A DNA stretch of 64,000 nt, from assembly GCA_963969395.1 (NCBI GenBank), contig OZ017801.1, positions 3,102,501 through 3,166,500 on the forward strand, read 5' to 3'. A program made the position numbers and the translations under genes. This stretch comes from Pseudoscleropodium purum (taxonomy: Eukaryota > Streptophyta > Bryopsida > Hypnales > Brachytheciaceae). The notes beneath the pieces were generated by a model that was not told where the DNA came from, did not search any database, and was given only the letters and a program-made list of their open reading frames with translations. Shown here piece by piece: positions 50,181 through 62,109 of the stretch. Position 1 is the stretch's first letter, and every line of letters starts with the position of its first letter.

Positions 50181-51298
50181 TGCTTATGTTTTCAAAATTT
50201 TGTGTCTTGAAACCATGTTATATTCATTGTTTTCATTTCTTTGGTACACCTTATTGTAGGATCTTTTAGTAAATTTGATAAAATACATCTTCCATTTTTT
50301 TATTAAACAACTTTACCAAATGCAAGACCATGACGCATGAATTTCAAAATCAAGGTTTTAAAATCCATCCTAGAGATGATACTTCAAATGTTTAATAGAA
50401 ATAGTGTTTATATTTTGTAATCTAATGAAAAAAAGTTGAGACTAAGGAAATAAATTTAGAATATCTACATTTTTTCAAACAATAACTGCTTCAAATTCAA
50501 TTTTCATTTTTGTGTGACCTAAAGGTCTACAAGATTGGAGATACTAATGTTTTTGCTACCTTTATGATCTATTCTTTGGTTCCCAATAGGGGGTTGTGAC
50601 TTTTTAGACAAACAAGAATAGAAACTTGAAGAATGGATTGGTTTCAATATTGACTAATCAATCCAATAGTAGGTTACTTTGGTAATTCATAAAAAGTTGG
50701 TGTTTAAATAATTTCAATTTTTTGAGTGTTTGTTTTTTTTCATTTTTTTATAATGTACAATCAAGAAGGGATCTCTATATGATTTTTGTGTAAAAACAAT
50801 AGGAAGGTTGTGTCCAATTATAAATTCTAGTTGTAGGTATAAATTAGACATTAGAAGAAAAGTGTTCTTTTCAGACATCTATAGTAACGTGTGTAGATGT
50901 CTAGTGAAACATTAGGCATGTGGATTGTGGATGCACAAAAAAATCTATCAAGATCAACCTGGAAAAAACACAAGAAAATCTAAAGAAACATGCTATGTTT
51001 TTAGAAAAACGTCACAATAAATATGGTTTAAAAAAGTGCTCAAAATGTGCCATGTGGTAGCCATATAAGCACCACACAAGCAAGTAATGCCACATAGGAT
51101 TTTTTTTCATTTGACTTGAAAATGAAGTAGCAGTTGAAGTCATGTATAAAAAAAAAATTCATACTGGTTTTAGTGACATCAATTTAGACATTCATAAGAA
51201 TTTGAGTATTGTTTTTAGCAACATCAATTTTGACCTCCAAACATTGTTTGAGATGTTTCTTGAGACATGAATTCTAATGTGAGCTTAGATGTGTGCCA

Positions 51299-51400
51299 TA
51301 TACAATACATTATATAGCATACATTTTTACATTGTACACAATACATTATACAAAATATACCATATATTATACAAAATACACCATACATTGTACACCATAT
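51299..51400. repeat. Degenerate short tandem repeat
   Basis: Variants of ATACATTGTACACCATATTATACAAAAT recur in about 100 bases. The minus-strand frames across it read repeated IYGIFCIMYC-like strings, which come from the repeat and do not indicate a gene. Confidence 0.6.
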
Positions 51401-52695
51401 TAGCAATAATATTGAATGACTTGAAAAGCCTTATTATAAGTATTTTGATATGAGAAGGCAAGTTATTTATCCAAGAGGGGCGGTAGGAGGGAAGACAAAC
51501 TATATGGAACATCCAAAATGTAATCTTTTTATTATTAAAAATAAAATTTCAGATCTAAGTATTATGTTGAACATGATATTGTCTTGCAAAAAACATTCAG
51601 ACGTTACAAAGGATGTCTTAGTTGACATCACAAAAACATCTACATGTGACACATGACATCTTAGCTAATGTCTACTATGACAATATTAAAGTTCTAAAAT
51701 GGCATTAGAGCATGATGACATGGCATGCCACTTCATCCTCTTTGGGCACTATATTACTCTAATGCTAATGCAAGTGCCCTTTTTTGAAAAAAATATGCTA
51801 TGTGGTTTGCTTTCACCTATTTTTTTTTATATGTAGTCACCGTTTTACCTTAGCCCCCAAGAGTTTCTAGAAATTCACTTACAGTCAAATCTTAATCCCT
51901 TGTTAATGTGTGCAAGTCATTTATAGTCTTTCTATCATTCATTTGTCCTAAGTCAAATCCAAAATGTTGGTACCAACTAAAATTGTAAGCTCTAAGAATT
52001 TTCTCAATTTCTTTAAATTTATTATATATCTTGTAATATCTATCTTATAATACATTAAAAATTAAATATCTATTGTGATTTTTCCTGCAAGATGTATTTT
52101 ACATCACGCTAATTTAGTAGAGCCCTCAACAATAGAAAATGAAGATTTGTAGTAGACACCTTTACACAAAATGTTGAATTGAAAAATTATAATCATTCAT
52201 CATCAAAATCGAATAATCAATGTTGAAGCAACACTTCAAAAACACATCACTCTTAAAATAATTAAAATAAAATAGTAAGTACTTTAGAATTTCTTTTACT
52301 TTAAAATGTAACCAAAAAATATTTGTTTTTTTCCCACATGCAATGTTGGACCTCACACCTAATTAATATGTGAATACGTAGATAATATTTAATAATTCAT
52401 GAGTACTCATTCTGCAAAATATCCGTGTTTGCTACAAAAAAAACAATTTTTTCTACACAATGCAGGAATAGCTTGTTTGACTTTGAACATTTGTAATTTT
52501 AAAGCTAATCCCACACATGTGTAGTACTAAGTTTTGAGTTATTAATCTTTATGGTATAGAATTCAGTTGAGAATCTTAGAAGAAAAAAATTAATTCAAAA
52601 ACATTAAATTTTTATGCATTTGAACATTATTCAATAGAAGAAGGTATAAGGTAAAGCTTTAATTCAAATTAACAGTATGTTTAAAATGGAATTAA

Positions 52696-53585
52696 CCCCT
52701 AAAAGACCACTATCTCTTAAGGAGACAAATGGGATTTTGGGTAGGTACCTATGAGCTCAAATTTTTTCTTTCTTTTTTGAATATTTTTTTGAAGATATAG
52801 AAATGCATTAGCTTTGTGGGGAAAAAAGTTATGCCCAAATAAGTTCATAATAGGGGATGGGAGGCAACAAAAAGTATTTAGAAATTTTAATTTTTAATTT
52901 TTAAAAAATTCCCTCGTACATAATATTTTTGTGTATATGTTCAACTTGGATTCATTCAGTTTGGATTTTTTATATGAAAGTTACGGACAATCTTGTTTTT
53001 TGAACAATTAGAGCATTTTCTTCAAAAAATAACTTGTAGGCTTCATTTCTAAATGCAATTTTTACAATTTTTCAAAAAAACACGTCCACATGGTTTATCT
53101 TGCTTGCTAGAACACTCTCACCATTGGAATTAGTGCATTTCAATTCCATTCTTGAGCTATTAATAATTGAGATTTTCCTTTTGTCTCTTACTTACTTTTA
53201 CTTAACAATTTTTTAAAGAATAAAAAATAAGTTTTTTCTAATATTCTGGATTTTTCCTAAATTCTCAACTCTATTTTATACCATAAATATTTAAAGCACA
53301 AAATTTTGTAGTGCAAACAATTAAAGTTAAAAATGTTCAAAGTCAAAAAATCTAATCCTGCAACACATTGAAAAACTTGTTTTTTCTACTTTAAACTCAG
53401 ATATCTTGCAATCTATGCGGTCAAAAACCCTAAAATTTCTTCCACATATTCTCATACTAGTTTGGTATAAGATCCTACAGCTAGATCTAAAAATAAAACA
53501 AATTTTAAAATTTTTTACCTTTTGCTATAAAAATGGCAATTTTGAGTGTTTTTTGGCAAAAAAAATGGCCTCGGTCCTTTAGGGG
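52696..53585. mobile_element. TTAA-flanked short element, copy 5
   Basis: The element is bounded by TTAA at 52692-52695 and 53586-53589. It starts CCCCTAAAAGACC and ends GGTCCTTTAGGGG. It is 890 bp and non-coding. Its right third aligns with the right third of the 58289-59201 copy (ATATCTTGCAATCTAYRCGGT, ACTAGTTT). Confidence 0.75.
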
Positions 53586-56500
53586 TTAACTCAATTTTTA
53601 ATAATATTTGGGAAAAATAAAGACATTTGATGTTGATTACTTATGACTACATAACCACCATTGGGATTTTAATTTTTCAATTTTATAATTAAATTATTAA
53701 GAATTTAGTATTCAAAATGATTCTCAACTTCTTTCTACATACTTGTATTTTTCTATATATTGTGCAATTCCAAAAGATATAACTTTTTTCCCTACATATT
53801 CTGAAATTAGCATCTTGTAGTTCTTAAAGTATGTAAGTGGGCAAATTCACCCATACCTTCTCTTATTATTAAAAAAAACTCCTAGACTCATTCATGTTAA
53901 AAAAAATTGCCACCTTATATGTAGTGCTCGTATTAGATATGGTACAATTGGAACAATACCACTTGCAAGCATTGTCTCTACCTAATATGGCTTAATAGCG
54001 CTATCAATTAGTGAAGTGATTTGAATTCCTACGATTAAAAACTTTGGTCTTAGTTTGTAAATAATGTTCTCTTGCAGACCTCAACCATTATTACCTCATA
54101 CAAACACAAACTACTTTTCTTTGTACATGCTCTCTATAGAAACTAATTTACGTTTAAAACAAAAATAACTATACATTTCTCACCTTTACCAAAGTCTTCT
54201 TCTCTTGTCCAAGCTATTTCAAAATTACATATATACACTCATTCTAAAAATGTTATTGAAATTCTACTTTTGCATCCTTCCATGCATGTATCCTGGAATA
54301 TTATAGGCAGCACCTATCCTTCCTTTATGTTTTCTAGTTGGGGGTAGTGTTTTACCTAGCCCCAATTCCTTTTATTGGAGTTACCCACAGTGAAAATAGC
54401 CCTAACTACCAACCTGGCAGCATTGCATTATTGAGGATGTTTTAAATAATGTAGACATGTCCTCTATCATGTTGCATTGAACATCTCTGCTAAAGGCAAC
54501 ATCAACATGTTATCATTGCTACTTCAATATGTTTTTTGCTATGTCCTCAATTTCAATTACAGCCACCAAAACAAAATCATGGCCTTCATGTTCTTTAGAA
54601 CATATTCGTCATAGTGACACATAAAAAAAAAACAGACTCCTTTTAGTGAGAGTAGGAACTATCAAGCTTCCTCACATTCAATATTGATGTAGTTATTATC
54701 AAAAGCTAAGACTCTACTTTGGTTTGGAACCAACAGATGATTATATGTAAATGTAATTTTGATTTGAATTTCAAGAGGTAAAAATGAAATTCATTTCTTG
54801 TCTTATCACTTTCGTTTGTACTAAGGTTGGAAAGAACAATAAAAGTAAACTTTTTGATATCCCCTTTGTGGATACATGTAAATCAAGAACACAAATTGAA
54901 AAACTAGAAAAGGATTTAAATCAATCAATAATTAGAATCTCCTAGGAATATTCTCAGATTTTCTATAACTTACTTTCTTCCACCAACTTTTGATATTGTC
55001 TCCAGTAAGCTTGCCATGTAATAAGCATTATATAGATTCCAACCATACCTATGATACACATCCGAATCAACAAACCATCAATAGACAATTTAAGTTTGAA
55101 GGATACAAAAAGTAGCAAACTTCAATGTTGAAGTATTAACACCTCTAAATTTCAAATGGAAAATCCACTTTTGAAGTTGATAGTCAATTGTAGTACCTCT
55201 CAAAACTCTTAGCACACTTGGCCATTTGAGGTCATTTGAGGCTTGAGTAGTGTGTAGCATTGATGGGGTATACAAGTCAAATACCCTATAAATCTATCAG
55301 ATTTTTTTGAAGAGGATGGAGATTTTTTGGACTATTTGAGAAGGCTCTAAGCAACTAAGATTTCAACTATTCTATAGTCATAACTATTAGTCAAACTGAA
55401 TTAATATACATGGACAAAATATAAAATGTGTGCAAAAGATGAAATGATAAACTTGGTATGTAGATTTCTAATAGTCTCGATTAGTTGGACACTTTCTTCA
55501 TTACAATATCTAGCAAAGGCAATCAAATCACCCACGTGTTCAATGTCCATTCTTCGCCACTAAACTTTCATTGCATCTGCTTCTTTTCTTGCCAAGGACA
55601 ACAATCACCTAATTTGAGTAGAGAATACATTCCTAGAGTGAGACATTATTTAGATAATTAAGGACCCAAATAGAAAATATTAATACCAACAACCAATATA
55701 GTATTTAAATTAATGAAAATCTATTTACCCTACAATAGGCACCTCCAATACATTCATATAGTCATCATGTTCAATTAGTAGTGCAATGGAAATGGTGTTG
55801 TCTTATTGTTAGTGTGATATTGGTCATTCGAATTCCCTACATATTACATTGGTAGCTATTATGTTGTCATAATTTTAATATTATCTTAGTAATGATCTAA
55901 CATCCTATTACATTAGCATTAACAGATCATTTATGACTTGGTGAATTCAAAGGGGATCTTTTGAGATGGAAATTTTGATTATTGTTGCCACTATTGATAG
56001 TCTTAGATGGAATCTTCAAATGTTATCTACAAATGGGTTGGAAACTGTGTAGAAAAAAACCTGATGCTCTAGTCAACTCAATCCAAAAGGCAAAGTTTGG
56101 GGATGAAGACATCAAAGGAAGACCAACAATCACTAGTGTTGCATTCGCTAACTTGATAATCAAGAATGTGGAAAAATGATCAAAAACTTCACATCAAATC
56201 AAGTACATCTTTCCACATATGACATCCTAATTTGGTAAAGGCAACGCCTAAAAAGATAAAGCCATCACACACACCTTATGAAAAAAAAGAGCCAACAAAT
56301 GTGGAACAAGTATGCTTCCCCCATGATATCCTATTGAACACAATTGAGATGTACTCAAAAGAAGTAGAATGAAATGAATACCATAGAATTGGAAATTAAA
56401 CCCACACATTGGTGCTTTATAAAAGATTCATGCAACAAGGGCAAGGGCAAATCTCTAGAACGTCTCATTTGACCTATACAAGGATCATGTTGAAGAAGTC

Positions 56501-58284
56501 ATATCCTTTAAGTTCAACTTTTTTCTACCATTCAATAAAGCATTCAGGCAGTAAGGGAGGTTGCACAATAATAGCTTCTACATCTGCATTGATTTGTTAT
56601 TGAAAGTGATTTGTCAATGAACCTTGGGCAATATATAACTACAAAGTTGTGTCACCAAGCCCAATATCAGATGAACTAGCATGTACGATCTCTTTGTGAA
56701 GAATCATTGCTTACAGAAAATATAACAACCATTTGAATAGCCCATCTATGGTATTCTATAAAATTCTAAAAAATAACAAACACAAACCTGTACAATTCTA
56801 TGTAATTACCTTCACTAAATATATTAGTGTCAATAAGATGCAAAGCATCAATGGTCAGCAACAAAATTTATGGGCTCCACAGATTAGAGTATGCCAAGAC
56901 AAAAAAAGAGAACTTAATGTACAATCGAGGAAAGAAAAAAACCTTTTTCTAAAGACATTTGATGGAATTGACGAGGGGATTCTCCTCATCAATGTAAACA
57001 AAAATTTGTTTCAAGTAAAATTACTAGGACCTAAAAGGCCACTCTTTTGTAACTCCTATGCTGCCTTTAACATTGCAAATGAATTTGCTAGAAGCAGCTA
57101 GTTGGAAAACCAAGCTCTTTACAAGTGTCTTGTCCAAGTCCCAATTACAAGCCATTATGAAAAATATTTGGATATGAAAAAACCTCTTTCCAACTCCAAC
57201 AATTTTAGACAAACACATGAATGCTCAATCAAATAAGATGTAATGAGTTTCCAAACAAATAAACTACTAAGCCTTGTAGAGTATTACAATCCAACAAGTG
57301 TATTGAACTTCTTCCTTGTTAGAAAAACAACCTCAGGTTCATTGATTGTATGAACTCCCAGTACTTAGCGTTTCTTTATGAGTGAACTCCTAGTACCTGA
57401 GGTTCATTTATTGTGAGAATTCAGGTTACAAAAATGTTACAAAAATGGTGGCATTTCAATAATGTCGTATGTATTGATTTCCTGGAGATTTAAAACAAAG
57501 AGTCAATTCGAGGAAACCCTAATTTATCAATTTCATCACAAGGAATTGTAAATCTGCAGAATATCATCCTTTTTATACCATGATTTCTTGCAGCAATTGG
57601 AGTTGATTGTAGGGGAACATCAAACTCATTTGAGTTCGAGTGTTTGAAGAAATACAACAGAGGAATGCAACCATGGCCATAGTTTTGTAGGATTTACGTT
57701 CATTTAAATTGGATTCTCTCTTGCAAATGCTTGTTATTGAGAGCACATATTCAAAAACGGCAATTCAATAACGTTATATGAATCACTTCTCTCAAAACCT
57801 AATGTGGTTTAATCATTCTAGCAAATGTTGCGAAATACAAAACAAAGGAAATAAACATAACTTAAACAAAAATTAAAAAAAATCTACTCAAGAATTTGAT
57901 AATTCATTTTTTTTGGCTAAAATTTTCATAATTTACTTAACTATCAAATACACTAATTTGTCCTACTAGTGCACATGACACTAATTTACCAAAATCACAC
58001 TATTTGTAAAATTATTAAATTAGAATAAGATGAAAAATTACTACGTAATATATTGTACTAATTTCTACAAAATTATATATAAATAAATAAATAAATAAAT
58101 TTCTTTTCTTTTGTTATTTCAAATTAGAATTCTTAGATTTAATCCTAAGTTTTTGTAAGAATCTACTGCTATTTTAAAGAAATAATAAGGAGACAAATAG
58201 AGCTTTTTATCTCTATTATGGAATTTTATCTATATCAATTAAAATATACATTTTGGGGGTATATTTTACACAAATAATCTCTCT
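53586..58284. other. AT-rich intergenic DNA
   Basis: No gene is supported. About 190 bases right after the preceding element (53586-53780) align with the interior of the 58289-59201 element. Open frames at 55982-56179 and 56733-57101 have no recognisable motifs. A short direct duplication (GAACTCCYAGTACYT) occurs near 57350-57400. Confidence 0.4.
58079..58100. repeat. AAAT microsatellite
   Basis: About five perfect AAAT repeat units are visible. Confidence 0.8.
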
Positions 58285-58288
58285 TTAA

Positions 58289-59201
58289 CCCCTAAAGGTC
58301 AAAATTGCATTTTTTGGCAACAAAGCAATTTTGGGCAGCTCACTACAAATGGAGTTGTTATTTATTTTTGCTGAAATTTTCACACAACATGTACCCAAGA
58401 GTAGCTTTAAGGCCCAACAATTTTCAAAACTTTTGACTACATGCTTCAAAAGTTATTACATGATATGTAATTTTCAATGCTTGATGAGCAACCCAAAAAT
58501 TTCTTAAAAAATCACTTCATTCAAAAAAAAATTGAAATGGATTTTTTAGATTTGTGAAAAGCTTTGAACCATTCCATTTTGATTTACGAGATGAAAGTTA
58601 TGAGGTGTTCTAGTTTGTGTATAGTTATAGATTTCCTACTCAAAAATAAACTTTGGAGTCCTTTATTTAACTCAATTTTTAATATTTTTTGAAGAAAATA
58701 AAAACATATGATGTAGATTGTTTATTACTACATTACCACCATTGGGATTTGAATTTTTTAATTTTATAATTAAATTCTTAACAATTTAGTGTTTTGACTG
58801 ATTTCCTACTTCTTTCTACTTCATCGTATTTTCCTATATGTTGTGCAATTTCAAATGATCTAAAATTTTTCAAGCATGTAGCCAAATTGACTTGAAGAAT
58901 GAATCCAAAGAGTAACCACCATTTTTGATATTTTTTTATACAAATGTGACCTTGTGAAGTGCAGCTGCCCATATTTTCACAGGGCCAAAAAAGTGATTTT
59001 TGTCACTTTAAATGCTAATATCTTGCAATCTACACGGTGAAAAATTCTGAAATTTTTTCCACATCTTTTCAAACTAGTTTACTACAAGATCCTTTGGTTA
59101 TATGTGTTCAAAATTGTTTTTCATCTAAAATTTGGTGCTTGTATTAGAAATGGCAGTTTTGGAGGGTTTTTGGTGAAAACATAGTCTCTGAACTTTAGGG
59201 G
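58289..59201. mobile_element. TTAA-flanked short element, copy 6, composite
   Basis: The element is bounded by TTAA at 58285-58288 and 59202-59205. It starts CCCCTAAAGGTC and ends CTTTAGGGG. Inside, at about 58650-58860, lies a decayed GTCCTTTATTTAACTCAATT followed by about 190 bp that match the right flank of the 52696-53585 copy. The present element is therefore composite or nested. Non-coding. Confidence 0.75.
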
Positions 59202-59334
59202 TTAATACAAGATAAGCAATTCAATTCTGAGTACCATTTAGCATTATTGAGTTTTGAACGAGCTAGTCCAATGACCTTCAGGATCAAGACCATACTTCAC
59301 CCTAGCTTTCAAAATACAACTATTGGAATTAACT

Positions 59335-59591
59335 TCTATATAAAATAGTGAAATTAGGTTGCCTTTCCAATTAGGTTGCCTTCCCTCAGATTAATTACCT
59401 TATAGATCAATGCTTGTACATATGGAGGGGCATGCAACTTTGTGAACCGTGCCTTGAGTTGGTGCATTAATCTATACCATACACATGGCTTTGGATTAAA
59501 TGCATCATTGTACTATAGTAGAGAATATTTATATAGTGTGGATTGTCAAGAAATTAGTATGGGGCAACCTAATTTCACTATTTTGTATAGA
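59335..59591. mobile_element. Short MITE, 257 bp, 29-bp inverted ends
   Basis: The left end is TCTATATAAAATAGTGAAAT followed by TAGGTTGCC. The right end is its inverted complement with a single mismatch over 29 bases. GCCTTTCCAATTAGGTTGCC shows an extra partial copy of the inner end. No open frame. The high identity of the ends suggests recent activity. Superfamily unknown; no clear target duplication. Confidence 0.8.
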
Positions 59592-62109
59592 TATCTTTGC
59601 ACAATAGAGTTGAATTAAATAAAGCAGTTGATTAGAACTCGTGCCTTAATTATGATATTAAGGTCATTGATCATGATTGCTCAACTTACCACACCTCCAT
59701 ATCCCACTAGATCTATTCTAAGTTTGAAAATTAACACTTATGACTTACTGAGCTTCTCTTGCTTTGGTCGAGTATGAAGTTTTTAGCTAGCTCTAGCTTT
59801 TGCTGCATTAGCTGTGTCGTAAAAGTTCTAGATCGGTAATTTGCATTTGGGCTTATTAAACATGGTGTTTGGTTCCCAAAACAGCAAGCAATAAGTGCTA
59901 CATTTTTTATAGCAAAACTAATACAATTATTGGTGTTTGCTTGTTTGATTTAGCAATTGTTACATGATTGTTGAAATGCAATTTTTCTCTTGTGAATATC
60001 AATGACAAGTAGTGGTATATGTGAAGACACCTCGTACACATCATCTAGCAAACTATGTGTTGGGTGGCATGGATACATGTTAAGATTACTACCTCTCAAG
60101 AATTTTTTTTCCAAAAATCTCTTACTCTACAATTTAGCAAGATGACGATACCAAGTTTGCAGCAACATGCTAAAGAGTTTGCCCTTGATTGGACAATGCT
60201 CTTATTCTTACTTTTACTCAAAGTTTAGTTTGGTATTTGTTGTGACATTTTAGTTCGGGTTGTTTATTGGAGACTTGTCGAAGCTCCGTTTGACTTCTTT
60301 GGCATTTTTGAAACATGCACACCTTGGCAAGATGATTGTCTGTTTAAAATCATAGGTGAATATTAGGCTTATTGGACATATGCTTATGTAGAAATTGTTT
60401 CTTATGGTTTAAGCACTAAGACAATATCGATATAGTTACTGTGCTTGCCGGAACTTCAGTTATTTGTTCATTACCATTTGATATATAGTACTTGGTATAC
60501 ATTAAATTTTAGTCTCTATCATTGACTCTATATTACGACACTGACTTCTACATTGCCTTGTGGCTTATTAAGTCACACACTCTCTCTCTTCATTCTTCAA
60601 AGTACTACTTTGGTTATAAAACTGAATTGATATTTATTTACAAATCTTGAGTTCAAAATTTAGAAGAGAAATAGAATCTACTCTAATTCTATTAGGAAAG
60701 TATCAAAAACACATTTTTTTGGGTGTATAGGTGTGTATTTGTCTTGCAATTGATCCTAACTTATAACTTGACCAATAGGACAAATCATGCACATTGCATT
60801 GGAATTGGATATGAATTTTCAAGTAGTCTAGAATGAGATTTGTCTTTACCTAGTTCCATTATGGCATCATTTTGGGGAGAAATTACATTCTTGAAGTAGC
60901 CACTGTCAAAACAAAAACAAACAAAAAGTTCAAGTTTACTATCAAAAAAAGATTTTCTCAAAAATTAACTAAAAATTTGTCAGCCCTACTTTTTTCAAGG
61001 CCCTTCTTCAAAGTTTTGTCAATTAGCCAACAATTTTGATTCCCATAATATAACTATTGCACATCTCTAAATATTCTATATTCTTAACCTTAGTTATTCA
61101 AGGCAAATAGGTAATGATTCATTCAAATCATTTCTCATGTATTCAAAGTCATGATTGGATCTTCAAAAAGCATCCGACCTTTGTTACCTATTTGGTGATA
61201 TTAATGCAATCTCTTGCTCTCACTCTACCCCTCCCCCTCTCCCCCTCTCTCCCTCTCCCTCTCTCCAAAGACAAAAACAAACACATGAAAAATTTCAAAA
61301 AAGATTTGAACATTAATGACCTAATTGAGTATTTAGAAAAACTTTAATTTGTTGATTCTCCATTGAATAGAAAGCCTACCATGGATACAAAAGTACCATC
61401 TACTAACCTTAAAAATAAAGACACAATTAAATAAGTTGAAATAACCCATTTGAAAGGCAAGCCCATACTCCAATGTGATGCAAAGACTAATTTTTGTAGA
61501 AGCATGTTTTAAAAAATTGAAAACAATACTTTCTATTTTTTTACACTAAAGTTCAATTTTGGACCTAAATTGACCCTATTTTGCATTTAATCTAACTTGT
61601 CAAACAATAGAAAACTCACCAAGTTTAGTTTTTTAAATCTAAAACTATTCCACAACAAAATCAAATTTGGGTAGTAAACCACGATGACTTTTGAAAACAA
61701 AAGTTATCTATCATTTATCATAAAAATGTACACTTATTTGGTAAAGATTACATCAATAATCTCAACATATCAGAATTTATACCCTAATATTTTTCCAATT
61801 GTTAATGGAATCCATCATAAAGTAGTCAATATGCGATTTGCAATTGCAACTAATTTTGAATTGTAATCCTAACAATAAATGCAACACTTAGTCTTGAGCT
61901 AAATTCTAAACTAGAGATTTTCATCCCGAGTTACAATCCATTTTTTTGCATATTCAACACTTGTGAGTTCTCATTGGTGGAACCAAAACTAGGAATACAA
62001 CTCAAAAAATCTCCAAAAGGAATTTGATTCATTGATTTTTGCTACACTAACGGAAAGAAAAAAAATAGTTTCTTAACTTTCCTCCCACTTTACAATTAAC
62101 TTCAATACT
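59592..62109. other. AT-rich intergenic DNA
   Basis: No gene is visible. A CT/CCCTCT-rich tract of about 50 bp lies at 61215-61266. Confidence 0.4.
61215..61266. repeat. CT-rich microsatellite
   Basis: The tract is an imperfect run of CTCTCC, CCCTCT and related units, about 50 bp of pure pyrimidine on the plus strand apart from its left edge. Confidence 0.75.

Larger units (their letters stand above)
48170..52691. other. Intergenic, downstream of DPB2
   Basis: The first several hundred bases probably carry the DPB2 3' untranslated region. From about 48170 to 49700 composition is still moderate, but I see no gene with recognisable motifs. From about 50200 it becomes AT-rich. It contains the repeats at 49540-50180 and 51299-51400. 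Confidence 0.4.
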
